Source of the DNA: Burkholderiales bacterium
Lineage (GTDB): Bacteria; Pseudomonadota; Gammaproteobacteria; Burkholderiales; Burkholderiaceae_B
Direction: 5' to 3'
DNA length: 64,000 nucleotides
NCBI GenBank assembly: GCA_021299735.1
Contig: JAJTEM010000005.1
Location: 86,754 to 150,753, forward strand
Part shown: in pieces, positions 9,491 to 17,333 of the stretch
How the letters are laid out: every line of letters starts with the position of its first letter
How positions within the stretch are numbered: position 1 is the first letter of the stretch
Notes under the pieces: generated by a model
The model's database searches: none
Told to the model about the DNA's origin: nothing
The model's input: only the letters and a program-made list of their open reading frames with translations
Position numbers and translations under genes: made by a program

Positions 9491-12385
9491 ATGAACTCCA
9501 TTCGCATTCGTGGCGCTAGAACCCACAACCTGAAAAACATTTCGCTAGACCTGCCTCGTGATTCACTCGTGGTGCTTACCGGGCTTTCTGGATCGGGCAA
9601 AAGCAGCCTTGCATTTGATACTTTGTATGCTGAAGGCCAGCGCAGGTATGTGGAAAGTTTGTCAGCATACGCGCGCCAGTTTTTACAATTAATGGAAAAG
9701 CCGGACGTGGATTTGATCGAGGGCTTATCCCCAGCCATTTCCATCGAACAAAAAGCCACCAGCCACAACCCGCGATCAACGGTGGGCACCGTGACTGAAA
9801 TTCACGACTACCTGCGCCTGCTATTTGCGCGTGCGGGCACCCCGCGCTGCCCGGAACACGACCTGGAACTGAGCGTGCAAACAGTTTCAGAAATGGTGGA
9901 CACCGTACTTGGCTGGCCCGAGGAGGCGCGCATCATGATTCTTGCGCCAGTGCTAAGCCAGCGCAAAGGCGAACACTTGGACTTGCTCAACGACCTGCGT
10001 GCGCAGGGCTTTGTGCGCATTCGCCTGAAGAAAGGCCCGCAAGAAGCACCTGAAATTCTGGAACTGGACAAACTGCCGCCGCTGGACAAACACCACAAGC
10101 ACAACCTGGATGTGGTGGTGGATCGCTTGAAAGTGCGTGTGGACGCCCGCCAGCGCCTGGCCGAAAGTTTTGAAACAGCCCTGCGCTTAAGCGACGGAAA
10201 AGCTATTGCGGTCAACCTGGACACGGAGACTGAAACAGTATTTTCAAGCAAGTTTGCTTGCCCGGTGTGCGATTACAGCCTGACTGAACTTGAACCCCGT
10301 TTGTTTTCGTTCAATAACCCGGCGGGTGCTTGCCCAGTATGCGATGGCTTGGGCCATGAAACCTTTTTCGACCCGCTGCGGGTGGTGGCACACCCGGATA
10401 TTTCTTTGGCCGCGGGTGCAATCAGTGGCTGGGACCGCCGCAACGCCCTGTACTACCAAATGATTCAAAGCCTGGCAGCGCATTATGGCTTTGACCCGGA
10501 ATCACCCTGGAATGAATTGCCTGAAGATGTTCAACAGGTGGTGTTGTATGGTTCAGGCAGCGAGCAAATTACGTTTACGTATTTAAGCGAACGCAGCAAA
10601 CCAGTTGCAAAAACACACGCTTTTGAAGGCATATTGCCGAACCTCACCCGCCGCCACCGCGATACAGATTCTTCTGCTGTTCGCGATGAACTGGGTAAAT
10701 TAATGGCGGTGCGCAGTTGCCAGGCTTGCCAGGGCTCACGCCTTAAAACCGGTGCACGCCATGTATTTATAGGTGAACACGAACACCGCAAAGCCTTACA
10801 CCAGGTTACCGAGCTGCCCATTCACAAGGCGCTGAGCTATTTTGAAAGCATGCAAATGCATGGGGCAAAAGGGCAAATTGCAGAAAAAATTGTGGTCGAA
10901 ATTAAAGCGCGCTTGCAATTCTTGAACGATGTGGGTCTGAATTATTTAACCCTGAACCGCAGTGCCGATACGTTAAGCGGTGGCGAAAGCCAGCGCATTC
11001 GACTGGCCAGCCAGATTGGTTCGGGGCTTACTGGCGTTATGTATGTTCTGGATGAACCCTCGATTGGTTTGCACCAACGCGACAACGACCGCCTGATACA
11101 AACCCTGCTGCGCCTTAAAAATTTGGGTAACACTGTGTTGGTGGTGGAACACGATGAAGACGCCATTCGCTGCGCCGATTATGTGGTGGACATGGGCCCG
11201 GGCGCAGGCGAACATGGTGGTCAGGTGGTTGCGCAAGGTACACCGGCTGAAATTCTTGCCAACCCCGAATCGCTAACCGGCCAGTACCTGAATGGCAAGC
11301 GGAAAATTGAACGCTTGAGCCCACAGCGCTTGCCCGACCCGGCGCGCATGCTGACCATTCACGACGCCACGGGCAATAATCTGAAAAACGTCACAGCCAG
11401 CATTCCAGTGGGCCTGTTTGTGTGTGTCACAGGCCTTTCCGGGTCGGGCAAATCAACATTGATCAACGACACCCTGCTGGCTGAAGCTGCGCACCAGCTA
11501 AACCGTGCACACAAGGAGGGTGCACCGCATAGCCACATCAGCGGGCTTGAACACTTTGACAAAGTAATCGCTGTTGACCAAAGCCCGATTGGCCGCACCC
11601 CCCGCAGCAACCCGGCAACATACACTGGTTTGTTCACGCCCATTCGTGAACTGTTTGCAGGTGTGCCTGCGGCACGCGAGCGTGGTTATGATGTGGGCCG
11701 CTTTTCGTTCAATGTAAAAGGTGGGCGCTGCGAAGCCTGCCAGGGCGATGGCGTGGTGAAAGTGGAAATGCACTTTTTACCCGATCTGTATGTGCCTTGC
11801 GATGTATGCCACGGCAAACGCTACAACCGGGAAACGCTTGAAATTTTGTATCGCGGAAAAAGTATTGCGGAGGTGCTCGAACTGACAGTTGAGCAAGCAC
11901 TGGAAGTGTTCTCCGCGGTACCCAACATTGCACGAAAATTGCAAACCCTGATTGATGTGGGCTTGGGTTACATTCGCCTGGGTCAATCAGCAACCACGCT
12001 TTCTGGCGGCGAAGCACAGCGAGTGAAACTGTCGCTAGAGCTATCCAAACGCGACACTGGCAAAACACTTTACATTCTTGACGAGCCTACTACAGGCCTG
12101 CACTTTCACGACATTGCCATGTTGCTGAAAGTACTGAACCCACTGGTTGAGCAGGGCAATACCGTGCTGGTGATTGAGCACAACCTGGATGTAATTAAAT
12201 GTGCAGACTGGGTACTCGACATGGGCCCGGAAGGTGGCGATAACGGGGGCATGTTGATTGCGCAGGGTACGCCCGAAGACATTGCAAAAAACCCAAACAG
12301 CCACACTGGTAAATTTTTGGCGCGCTTTTACAACGACGAAAAAGAACCCACCAAGCCCACGCGAAAAACCACTCGAAGCGCCTGA
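9491..12385 (+). CDS. uvrA: Excinuclease ABC subunit A
   Basis: This is the 964-residue damage-recognition ATPase of nucleotide excision repair, which loads UvrB at lesions. Two ABC modules are visible. The first Walker A is GLSGSGKS at residues 31-38, with signature [12 protein letters not shown]. The second Walker A is again GLSGSGKS, with [12 protein letters not shown] and [11 protein letters not shown]. Zinc-finger cysteine pairs occur at CPVC...CPVC and CEAC...CDVC. I chose ATG 9491 (MNSIRIRG) over the in-frame 9479 start because the family begins there. No clear LexA box (CTGT-N8-ACAG) was seen upstream. Confidence 0.98.
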   Translation: MNSIRIRGARTHNLKNISLDLPRDSLVVLTGLSGSGKSSLAFDTLYAEGQRRYVESLSAYARQFLQLMEKPDVDLIEGLSPAISIEQKATSHNPRSTVGTVTEIHDYLRLLFARAGTPRCPEHDLELSVQTVSEMVDTVLGWPEEARIMILAPVLSQRKGEHLDLLNDLRAQGFVRIRLKKGPQEAPEILELDKLPPLDKHHKHNLDVVVDRLKVRVDARQRLAESFETALRLSDGKAIAVNLDTETETVFSSKFACPVCDYSLTELEPRLFSFNNPAGACPVCDGLGHETFFDPLRVVAHPDISLAAGAISGWDRRNALYYQMIQSLAAHYGFDPESPWNELPEDVQQVVLYGSGSEQITFTYLSERSKPVAKTHAFEGILPNLTRRHRDTDSSAVRDELGKLMAVRSCQACQGSRLKTGARHVFIGEHEHRKALHQVTELPIHKALSYFESMQMHGAKGQIAEKIVVEIKARLQFLNDVGLNYLTLNRSADTLSGGESQRIRLASQIGSGLTGVMYVLDEPSIGLHQRDNDRLIQTLLRLKNLGNTVLVVEHDEDAIRCADYVVDMGPGAGEHGGQVVAQGTPAEILANPESLTGQYLNGKRKIERLSPQRLPDPARMLTIHDATGNNLKNVTASIPVGLFVCVTGLSGSGKSTLINDTLLAEAAHQLNRAHKEGAPHSHISGLEHFDKVIAVDQSPIGRTPRSNPATYTGLFTPIRELFAGVPAARERGYDVGRFSFNVKGGRCEACQGDGVVKVEMHFLPDLYVPCDVCHGKRYNRETLEILYRGKSIAEVLELTVEQALEVFSAVPNIARKLQTLIDVGLGYIRLGQSATTLSGGEAQRVKLSLELSKRDTGKTLYILDEPTTGLHFHDIAMLLKVLNPLVEQGNTVLVIEHNLDVIKCADWVLDMGPEGGDNGGMLIAQGTPEDIAKNPNSHTGKFLARFYNDEKEPTKPTRKTTRSA

Positions 12386-12444
12386 AAAAAGCTGAAAAAA
12401 CAAGTCATGTACAATAGGGGGTTCTTTCAAGCAGTGGGAGTACC

Positions 12445-13338
12445 ATGAACGAACAACTCGAAACCCTATTCAAATATGTTGAACCCGCCAAGTTGCTAGA
12501 TCTCAGCTTGCAGGCGGTCAAATTCATTCTCGTTATTGTGGCTGCATTGGTTGTATTGCGCTTGGTGAAAACAGCCATCGACCGAGTTGGTGCACGCATG
12601 CAGGCCCGCAGTAAAACCCTGGATGACCAAAAACGAATTGAAACACTCACGCGGGTGCTCAAATACGTGGCCAATGTGGTCATTTTGCTGCTGGGCGCAT
12701 TAATCGCGCTGGGTACCATCGGCATTTCAATTGCCCCTGTGCTGGCGGCGGCTGGTGTGGTGGGCCTTGCGGTTGGTTTTGGTGCTCAAAGTTTGGTCAA
12801 GGATTACTTCACGGGCATTGTGCTGCTGATTGAAAACCAGATTCGCGCAGGCGACATTATCGAGGTAGGCGGCAAAACAGGCACGGTGGAAAACATCACC
12901 TTGCGTTATGTACGTTTGCGCGATGCTCATGGCAATGTGCACTTTGTTCCAAATGGTCAGATTAATTCGGTCACCAATTCAACCATGGACTTTGCCTACG
13001 CTGTGATTGATGTGGGCATTGCCTACAAGGAGGAAGTAGACGCGGCCATTCAAGTCATGCAAAAAGTGGGGACTGAACTAGCAGAGGACCAGGAATGGGC
13101 ATCGAAAATTACCGAACCCATGTCCACTTTCGGTGTACAGGAACTTGCCGATTCAGCCGTGATTGTTCGGGTGCGTTTTAAAACCCTGCCAGGGGAACAA
13201 TGGGGTGTGCGCCGTGAATACAACAAACGCATCAAGGCTGCATTTGATAACGTGGGTATTGAAATTCCATTCCCACATGTCACGATGTGTTCAGACAATA
13301 CGCAAACTGCCTTGCCTGTTTCACCTTCTCGCACCTAA
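12445..13338 (+). CDS. Small-conductance mechanosensitive channel (MscS family)
   Basis: The 297-residue inner-membrane channel matches MscS: three N-terminal hydrophobic spans, then the pore-lining helix with small residues (APVLAAAGVVGLAVGFGAQ) and the family block LVKDYFTGIVLLIENQIRAGD. A soluble C-terminal vestibule follows. Channels of this type open under membrane tension and release solutes in hypo-osmotic shock. A GGGAG ribosome site precedes the ATG. The gene follows uvrA in the same direction after a 59-base gap and is followed by the accessory island. Confidence 0.93.
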   Translation: MNEQLETLFKYVEPAKLLDLSLQAVKFILVIVAALVVLRLVKTAIDRVGARMQARSKTLDDQKRIETLTRVLKYVANVVILLLGALIALGTIGISIAPVLAAAGVVGLAVGFGAQSLVKDYFTGIVLLIENQIRAGDIIEVGGKTGTVENITLRYVRLRDAHGNVHFVPNGQINSVTNSTMDFAYAVIDVGIAYKEEVDAAIQVMQKVGTELAEDQEWASKITEPMSTFGVQELADSAVIVRVRFKTLPGEQWGVRREYNKRIKAAFDNVGIEIPFPHVTMCSDNTQTALPVSPSRT

Positions 13339-13428
13339 AAAAACACAATTCGATAAAAAGCCTGCCCGTGCCAGCTTGCCGCTGCATGGGCAAACTTGAG
13401 TTGATCCGCCGTCCTCACTTAGCAAGCC

Positions 13429-14475
13429 ATGACTGTTTCTCTCACTCAACGACCAATTTGCATTTCGCCAGCCAGTCAAAAACAGTTGCTACCTGATGAA
13501 CCAGTTACAGTTAACAAGGTGTTGTCACCCACAACGGCTGAATGGCGCTTTAAAAAAGATGCTGCGGTCTTGGCCGATCATCTTGAAAACAAATTGCAGA
13601 TACATAAACAACTGACTGAAGTTGGTGCATCAGTTCAGAAACTACTGAGCTATAAGCGTTTTGAAAACGGTGGCGAGCACGTGGTTCAGGCTGAATTTGA
13701 GAATATCTCGTACGGGCCCCAACCCACGTGGCGACATGTCAACGAATGCCTGGATGCAATGATTTCGTGTTTTTCCACTTTGACTGAAATACACGCAAAC
13801 AACGTGTATCACGGAAACCCGTGCATGGATAACTTCATTTTTGAAAAGCTGAATCACGAAGAATCGGATGGGCCACCAACGAAAGGCTTCCTGCGTAATT
13901 TTCATGATTGTGGTTACATCAATGGTGATCTAAAACTGAGTGCAAAAGACGTACAAATTGCATTAAGTGATTTCGGTGGCAAGCTATTAATGATTGCGGA
14001 GAACAGCGGTTACAAAAAAATTCGGGTTCTGAAAATGCACATTGAGTCGCAGATTAACTTTGCGGACCAAGAGGAACTGGATGATCTTGAAAATGCGCCA
14101 ACACTGCTAAACCACCTTTGCTCTTTGAAAACTCTCTTGAGCCTTAGACGCAATGACTATCCACATAATCATGGGCCAATTTGGGGACCATTGAGTCAGG
14201 AACAGGTTTTACAGGAGTACCGTGAACTGCAAGAACGGGATCAGAATTCCGCCTTTAAAAAGACAGCCAGCGATCAGTTCAAATTCCCGCATTGCCTACA
14301 ACTCAGAACGCATAGACACCTGGAGCCATCGAATCAGAAACCAAAAACCAACAGGCTGGAAGAATTCAAAAAAAACCTTTGCACAGCCAACAAAGCTGGG
14401 CTTGCTTTATTTACCGCTGGGGCGGCCGTGGCATTGTTGTCGATGCGAGCGAAGCAAACAAACAAGAATATGTGA
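13429..14475 (+). CDS. Kinase-fold (probable pseudokinase) protein with C-terminal membrane segment
   Basis: No named family is recognised in this 348-residue protein, but several landmarks of a protein-kinase-like fold are in order. Residues 41-62 resemble the N-lobe helix with Glu53. TEIHANNVYHGNPCMDN (119-135) is a catalytic loop in which HRD is HGN, so the catalytic Asp is Asn130 while the loop Asn135 is kept. HDCG (159-162) sits where DFG should be. AKDVQIALSDFGGKLL (172-187) resembles helix F with its conserved Asp. Loss of the catalytic Asp suggests a pseudokinase. Residues 320-339 (NKAGLALFTAGAAVALLSMR) form one hydrophobic segment that closely matches one in the 736-residue protein nearby. 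The fold call is inference from motifs. Confidence 0.7.
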   Translation: MTVSLTQRPICISPASQKQLLPDEPVTVNKVLSPTTAEWRFKKDAAVLADHLENKLQIHKQLTEVGASVQKLLSYKRFENGGEHVVQAEFENISYGPQPTWRHVNECLDAMISCFSTLTEIHANNVYHGNPCMDNFIFEKLNHEESDGPPTKGFLRNFHDCGYINGDLKLSAKDVQIALSDFGGKLLMIAENSGYKKIRVLKMHIESQINFADQEELDDLENAPTLLNHLCSLKTLLSLRRNDYPHNHGPIWGPLSQEQVLQEYRELQERDQNSAFKKTASDQFKFPHCLQLRTHRHLEPSNQKPKTNRLEEFKKNLCTANKAGLALFTAGAAVALLSMRAKQTNKNM

Positions 14476-14482
14476 ATACTAA

Positions 14483-14497
14483 CGATAATTATTATCA
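14483..14497 (+). promoter_or_regulatory. Fur-box-like operator
   Basis: The sequence CGATAATTATTATCA matches the 7-1-7 Fur consensus TGATAATNATTATCA at every position but the first. It lies 44 bases upstream of the ATG of the 740-residue gene, where a bound Fur-family repressor would block transcription. A TAAAAT at 14504-14509 could be the -10 element. Fur or another family member could use it; the half-site differs from the Zur-type palindrome at 17283. Confidence 0.65.
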
Positions 14498-14541
14498 TTT
14501 GTGTAAAATGCATGCAATTTTATTATTTACAGGAAATTTGC

Positions 14542-16764
14542 ATGCCCAACGCCCTACCCGCCTATCGCCATCCTTCACTATCTGCGGTCGATTCAGTATC
14601 TAGCCTGCAAAACACGGAACGTTCATCAAGTACGCCAACAACGCCACTGCGCAAAATTGCAGTTTCCACCGCAAAAAATACCGGGAACAGCTTGCAATCG
14701 ATTTGCCACAAGGCCGGAAATATTGCTCGAGCACTCATCAATCGTTTGAAAAATATTGATGGAATTGATGAAACAGCCGCATCCTTGGCTCTTATTCGTG
14801 GCGTGACAGGCCCAATCGCTGCCGAAGCAGTGTTTGCAGCGGGCTTGCCTTTTGTTGTACTGGGTTTTGTAGGAATGATGGAGGAATCTGCAGAAGCGCG
14901 GAACGCGGTGTTGGATCTGTTGCAAGACAAAAAAGAACTTGCACAACAAGCAAGACAAATTGCAGACAAGCGGTGCAAGTTGAATTTGAATGACAGGCGC
15001 CAAATTCAAGAACTGAAAAATGAAATCAAACTGAGGCTGGCTGGCCTACCACAGCAACAGCAAATTGAAAAATCGAAAGCATATGTTCAATTGTTTGCCA
15101 AACTACATGGGCTAAACCAGCAGCAAACCGAAAAACTGCTGCTTCGATGTGCTGCGCCATTCGGTACATTTGCCCTTGGGGCAATGACGGCGGGAATGCT
15201 ACCGGGCCTTGCATGGGGTGCAGCCGAAATTGGTGTACGTACACTTGGACAAACCACACCGGAAACAGCAGCACAGGTGGGCTCAGCTCCACTGGCTGCA
15301 CAAGTTTCTGCAAGTGCGGGAACGGCGATATCCATGGTGTTTGCACCAGCCAATGCAGCCATGGTGGCGTATTCTGCATTGCGTGGTTTGGCTGGTATTC
15401 AAAAAAACCGCGTGCTTGAAAAATCGCGAGTACAAGCAAACCTGAGCACCCAAAATGAAATTTCTGCCTTGGGCAAAAAAATATTCAATCAATACAGTCG
15501 TGCTGAAATGCGCTCCAACAGATGGACGCACACACACTATGGTGTTGTAACAGCAACAGGCCAATCCGCACTTGCAGCCAGTGGGGGCTTGGCTATTGCA
15601 GGCTTCTTTGGAGCAGCCGCTGCCACAGCCATTGGAACAGGGGGAATTGCATTGCCTGTGGCAGGCGCAGCAGCAGCCGTTGGCGCAGCGGCCCTACGAA
15701 TTCGGGGTGAAGTAGCCGAAGAAATAAGGCACGGAGACCCGGAACTGCCCGAAATTAAAAACCGTCCGAGAATTGGGCAAGAAATATTTATTGAAGAGAC
15801 TGGCGAAACGTTTTTGAAAGAACCCGATGAACTGACAAGCCAAGAAATTGATCAGCACCTGACACAAGCCCACAAAGACTTGGCGCGGGACAAACTTGTA
15901 TCACTGGCCTTCAGTGCGATAAGCCAACATGCTTCCATGGAAGGAAGGCAAAATGCAATGAAACACTGGGTGGTTGAGCTGGGTGCACGCAAGGGCAAAA
16001 TGATAGGTTCAGGCACCAGCCTTTTGCCAGAGACTGTGGAGGAACTCAGAAAACTTTTTTATTCAGATGAAGTACAAAATACGCTGAACGATGCATTCTG
16101 CACCATTGCGCCTGGCGCAGCCAGCCAAACCTTGCTAAGTTTGGCTGGATACCCCGACTTGCCCAGCGTACTCAACGAACTGGATGACACACAGCTTGAA
16201 ACGATTTGCAGAAAAATGGCCCCAGATTTTGTAAAACCCTTAAGCCAACTTCAAGCACAAGAAAAACTGATTTCACTTGTACTCAAAGCCAAACAATCTG
16301 CAAGCAGCCCCGAGCAAGCCATGCGCAATTTGAAGCAACAAATCTACCTGACTGAAAAAGGCTGGAGAACCACACTGCCACAGCCTGCGCGGCGAGAACT
16401 TAAAGCCTTGTTTGAAACTTTGAGTGCGAAAAAAACATTCACCGAACAATCAGCACTTGAAAGGATACTGCAAACGCCAGGTATTCAAACCATGCACGCG
16501 GAGCTACAACAAGCAGGTTTGAATACTGAAAACCTGTTCGAAAAAACGGCCGGAAAAGGCAACTACACCGTTAACGTGCAAACACTTATGAAGTTGTGTA
16601 AGCAATCAGCCTCACTGAATAACCGGCTTTATGAATTGGCGGCACCCATGCTGATTCAGCAATTAAAAAATGACAGCAAAGTACGCATGAACCAGGCTTT
16701 CGAGTTGATGGGTTCTTCCCTGTTGCGAGACAACGAAAGCCGAGAGTTTGCAAAAACGTACTGA
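14542..16764 (+). CDS. Large unknown protein with hydrophobic hairpins, under a Fur-like box
   Basis: The product has 740 residues from ATG 14542, chosen for its AGGAAA ribosome site; an in-frame ATG at 14512 lacks one. Residues 1-60 are Ser/Thr/Pro-rich with no signal peptide. Hydrophobic, Ala/Gly-rich segments lie at about 90-113, 203-232, 249-283 and 335-385, separated by charged helical stretches with many Gln and Lys. The C-terminal 350 residues are soluble and helical, with no enzyme motif I recognise. The segment at 335-385 (GQSALAASGG ... GGIALPVAGAAAA) and an AAPFG motif recall the 736-residue protein at 17334, so they may be distant relatives. The layout resembles membrane-inserting effectors or toxins; that is inference. 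Confidence 0.75.
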   Translation: MPNALPAYRHPSLSAVDSVSSLQNTERSSSTPTTPLRKIAVSTAKNTGNSLQSICHKAGNIARALINRLKNIDGIDETAASLALIRGVTGPIAAEAVFAAGLPFVVLGFVGMMEESAEARNAVLDLLQDKKELAQQARQIADKRCKLNLNDRRQIQELKNEIKLRLAGLPQQQQIEKSKAYVQLFAKLHGLNQQQTEKLLLRCAAPFGTFALGAMTAGMLPGLAWGAAEIGVRTLGQTTPETAAQVGSAPLAAQVSASAGTAISMVFAPANAAMVAYSALRGLAGIQKNRVLEKSRVQANLSTQNEISALGKKIFNQYSRAEMRSNRWTHTHYGVVTATGQSALAASGGLAIAGFFGAAAATAIGTGGIALPVAGAAAAVGAAALRIRGEVAEEIRHGDPELPEIKNRPRIGQEIFIEETGETFLKEPDELTSQEIDQHLTQAHKDLARDKLVSLAFSAISQHASMEGRQNAMKHWVVELGARKGKMIGSGTSLLPETVEELRKLFYSDEVQNTLNDAFCTIAPGAASQTLLSLAGYPDLPSVLNELDDTQLETICRKMAPDFVKPLSQLQAQEKLISLVLKAKQSASSPEQAMRNLKQQIYLTEKGWRTTLPQPARRELKALFETLSAKKTFTEQSALERILQTPGIQTMHAELQQAGLNTENLFEKTAGKGNYTVNVQTLMKLCKQSASLNNRLYELAAPMLIQQLKNDSKVRMNQAFELMGSSLLRDNESREFAKTY

Positions 16765-16789
16765 AACAGTCACTGATGCAAACCAGTTT

Positions 16790-17242
16790 TCAAACCTTAC
16801 ACGCGGGGCATATTGCAGACACCTCGATTTCCTCTGAAGCAATGGTGTAACCGCGTTTACTAAGCGACTTCATTAAAGAATGCGTCGCGGGGTGATCATC
16901 CAGTTCCTCCACAGCGTTGCACCGCGGGCAAACCAGAAACAGGCCTGGGTGTAAATGGGTGTGGCAACCCAGCGAACACGCACGGAATACATTCGCTTTG
17001 CTGATTTTATGAACAAGGCCATGTTCCATCAGAAAATCGAGCGCACGGTACACGGTGGGTGGTGCAGCCCCTGCTTTCGTTAACTTGACTTGATCGAGCA
17101 GGTCGTACGCCTTCATGCCACCCCGAGCACGATAAAGCAGGGTGAGCACTGTTCGCCGAATGGCGGTTAACGTGGCCCCGTTGGCCTTGCAGTGTTGCTC
17201 TGCACGGAGAAGTGCTTGTTGTATTTCAGTTTCAGTTTGCAT
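16790..17242 (-). CDS. zur: Zinc uptake regulator of the Fur family
   Basis: The 150-residue protein has the Fur-family winged-helix domain (LTAIRRTVLTLL; APPTVYRALDFLMEHGLVHKI) and a dimerisation domain with the Zur-type cysteine pairs CPRC and CPAC plus the His-rich GCHTHLHPG. This composition fits zinc-sensing Zur rather than iron-sensing Fur. Zinc-bound Zur represses zinc acquisition genes. The gene is divergent from the 736-residue gene, and a Zur-type palindrome in the 91-base gap holds a TATAAT in the zur direction (17294 to 17289), so self-repression is likely. Its 3' end lies 25 bases from the converging 740-residue gene. No znuABC genes are nearby. Confidence 0.88.
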   Translation of the reverse strand: MQTETEIQQALLRAEQHCKANGATLTAIRRTVLTLLYRARGGMKAYDLLDQVKLTKAGAAPPTVYRALDFLMEHGLVHKISKANVFRACSLGCHTHLHPGLFLVCPRCNAVEELDDHPATHSLMKSLSKRGYTIASEEIEVSAICPACKV

Positions 17243-17282
17243 ATTTAAAACACGGTGATTCAGGAGAACCCATTTACAAATT

Positions 17283-17297
17283 TGTTATATTATAACA
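17283..17297. promoter_or_regulatory. Zur-box-like operator between zur and the 736-residue gene
   Basis: TGTTATATTATAACA is a perfect 7-1-7 inverted repeat, and with flanks (17278-17303) it reads AAATT-TGTTATATTATAACA-TTTC. This closely resembles the proteobacterial Zur operator (core TGTTATANTATAACA). It is centred in the 91-base divergent region, 37 bases upstream of ATG 17334. It overlaps a TATAAT on the minus strand suited to the zur promoter. One operator could therefore control both genes. Confidence 0.78.
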
Positions 17298-17333
17298 TTT
17301 CAAAAAAATGGATTCAGTTTAGGAAAAACTCGA

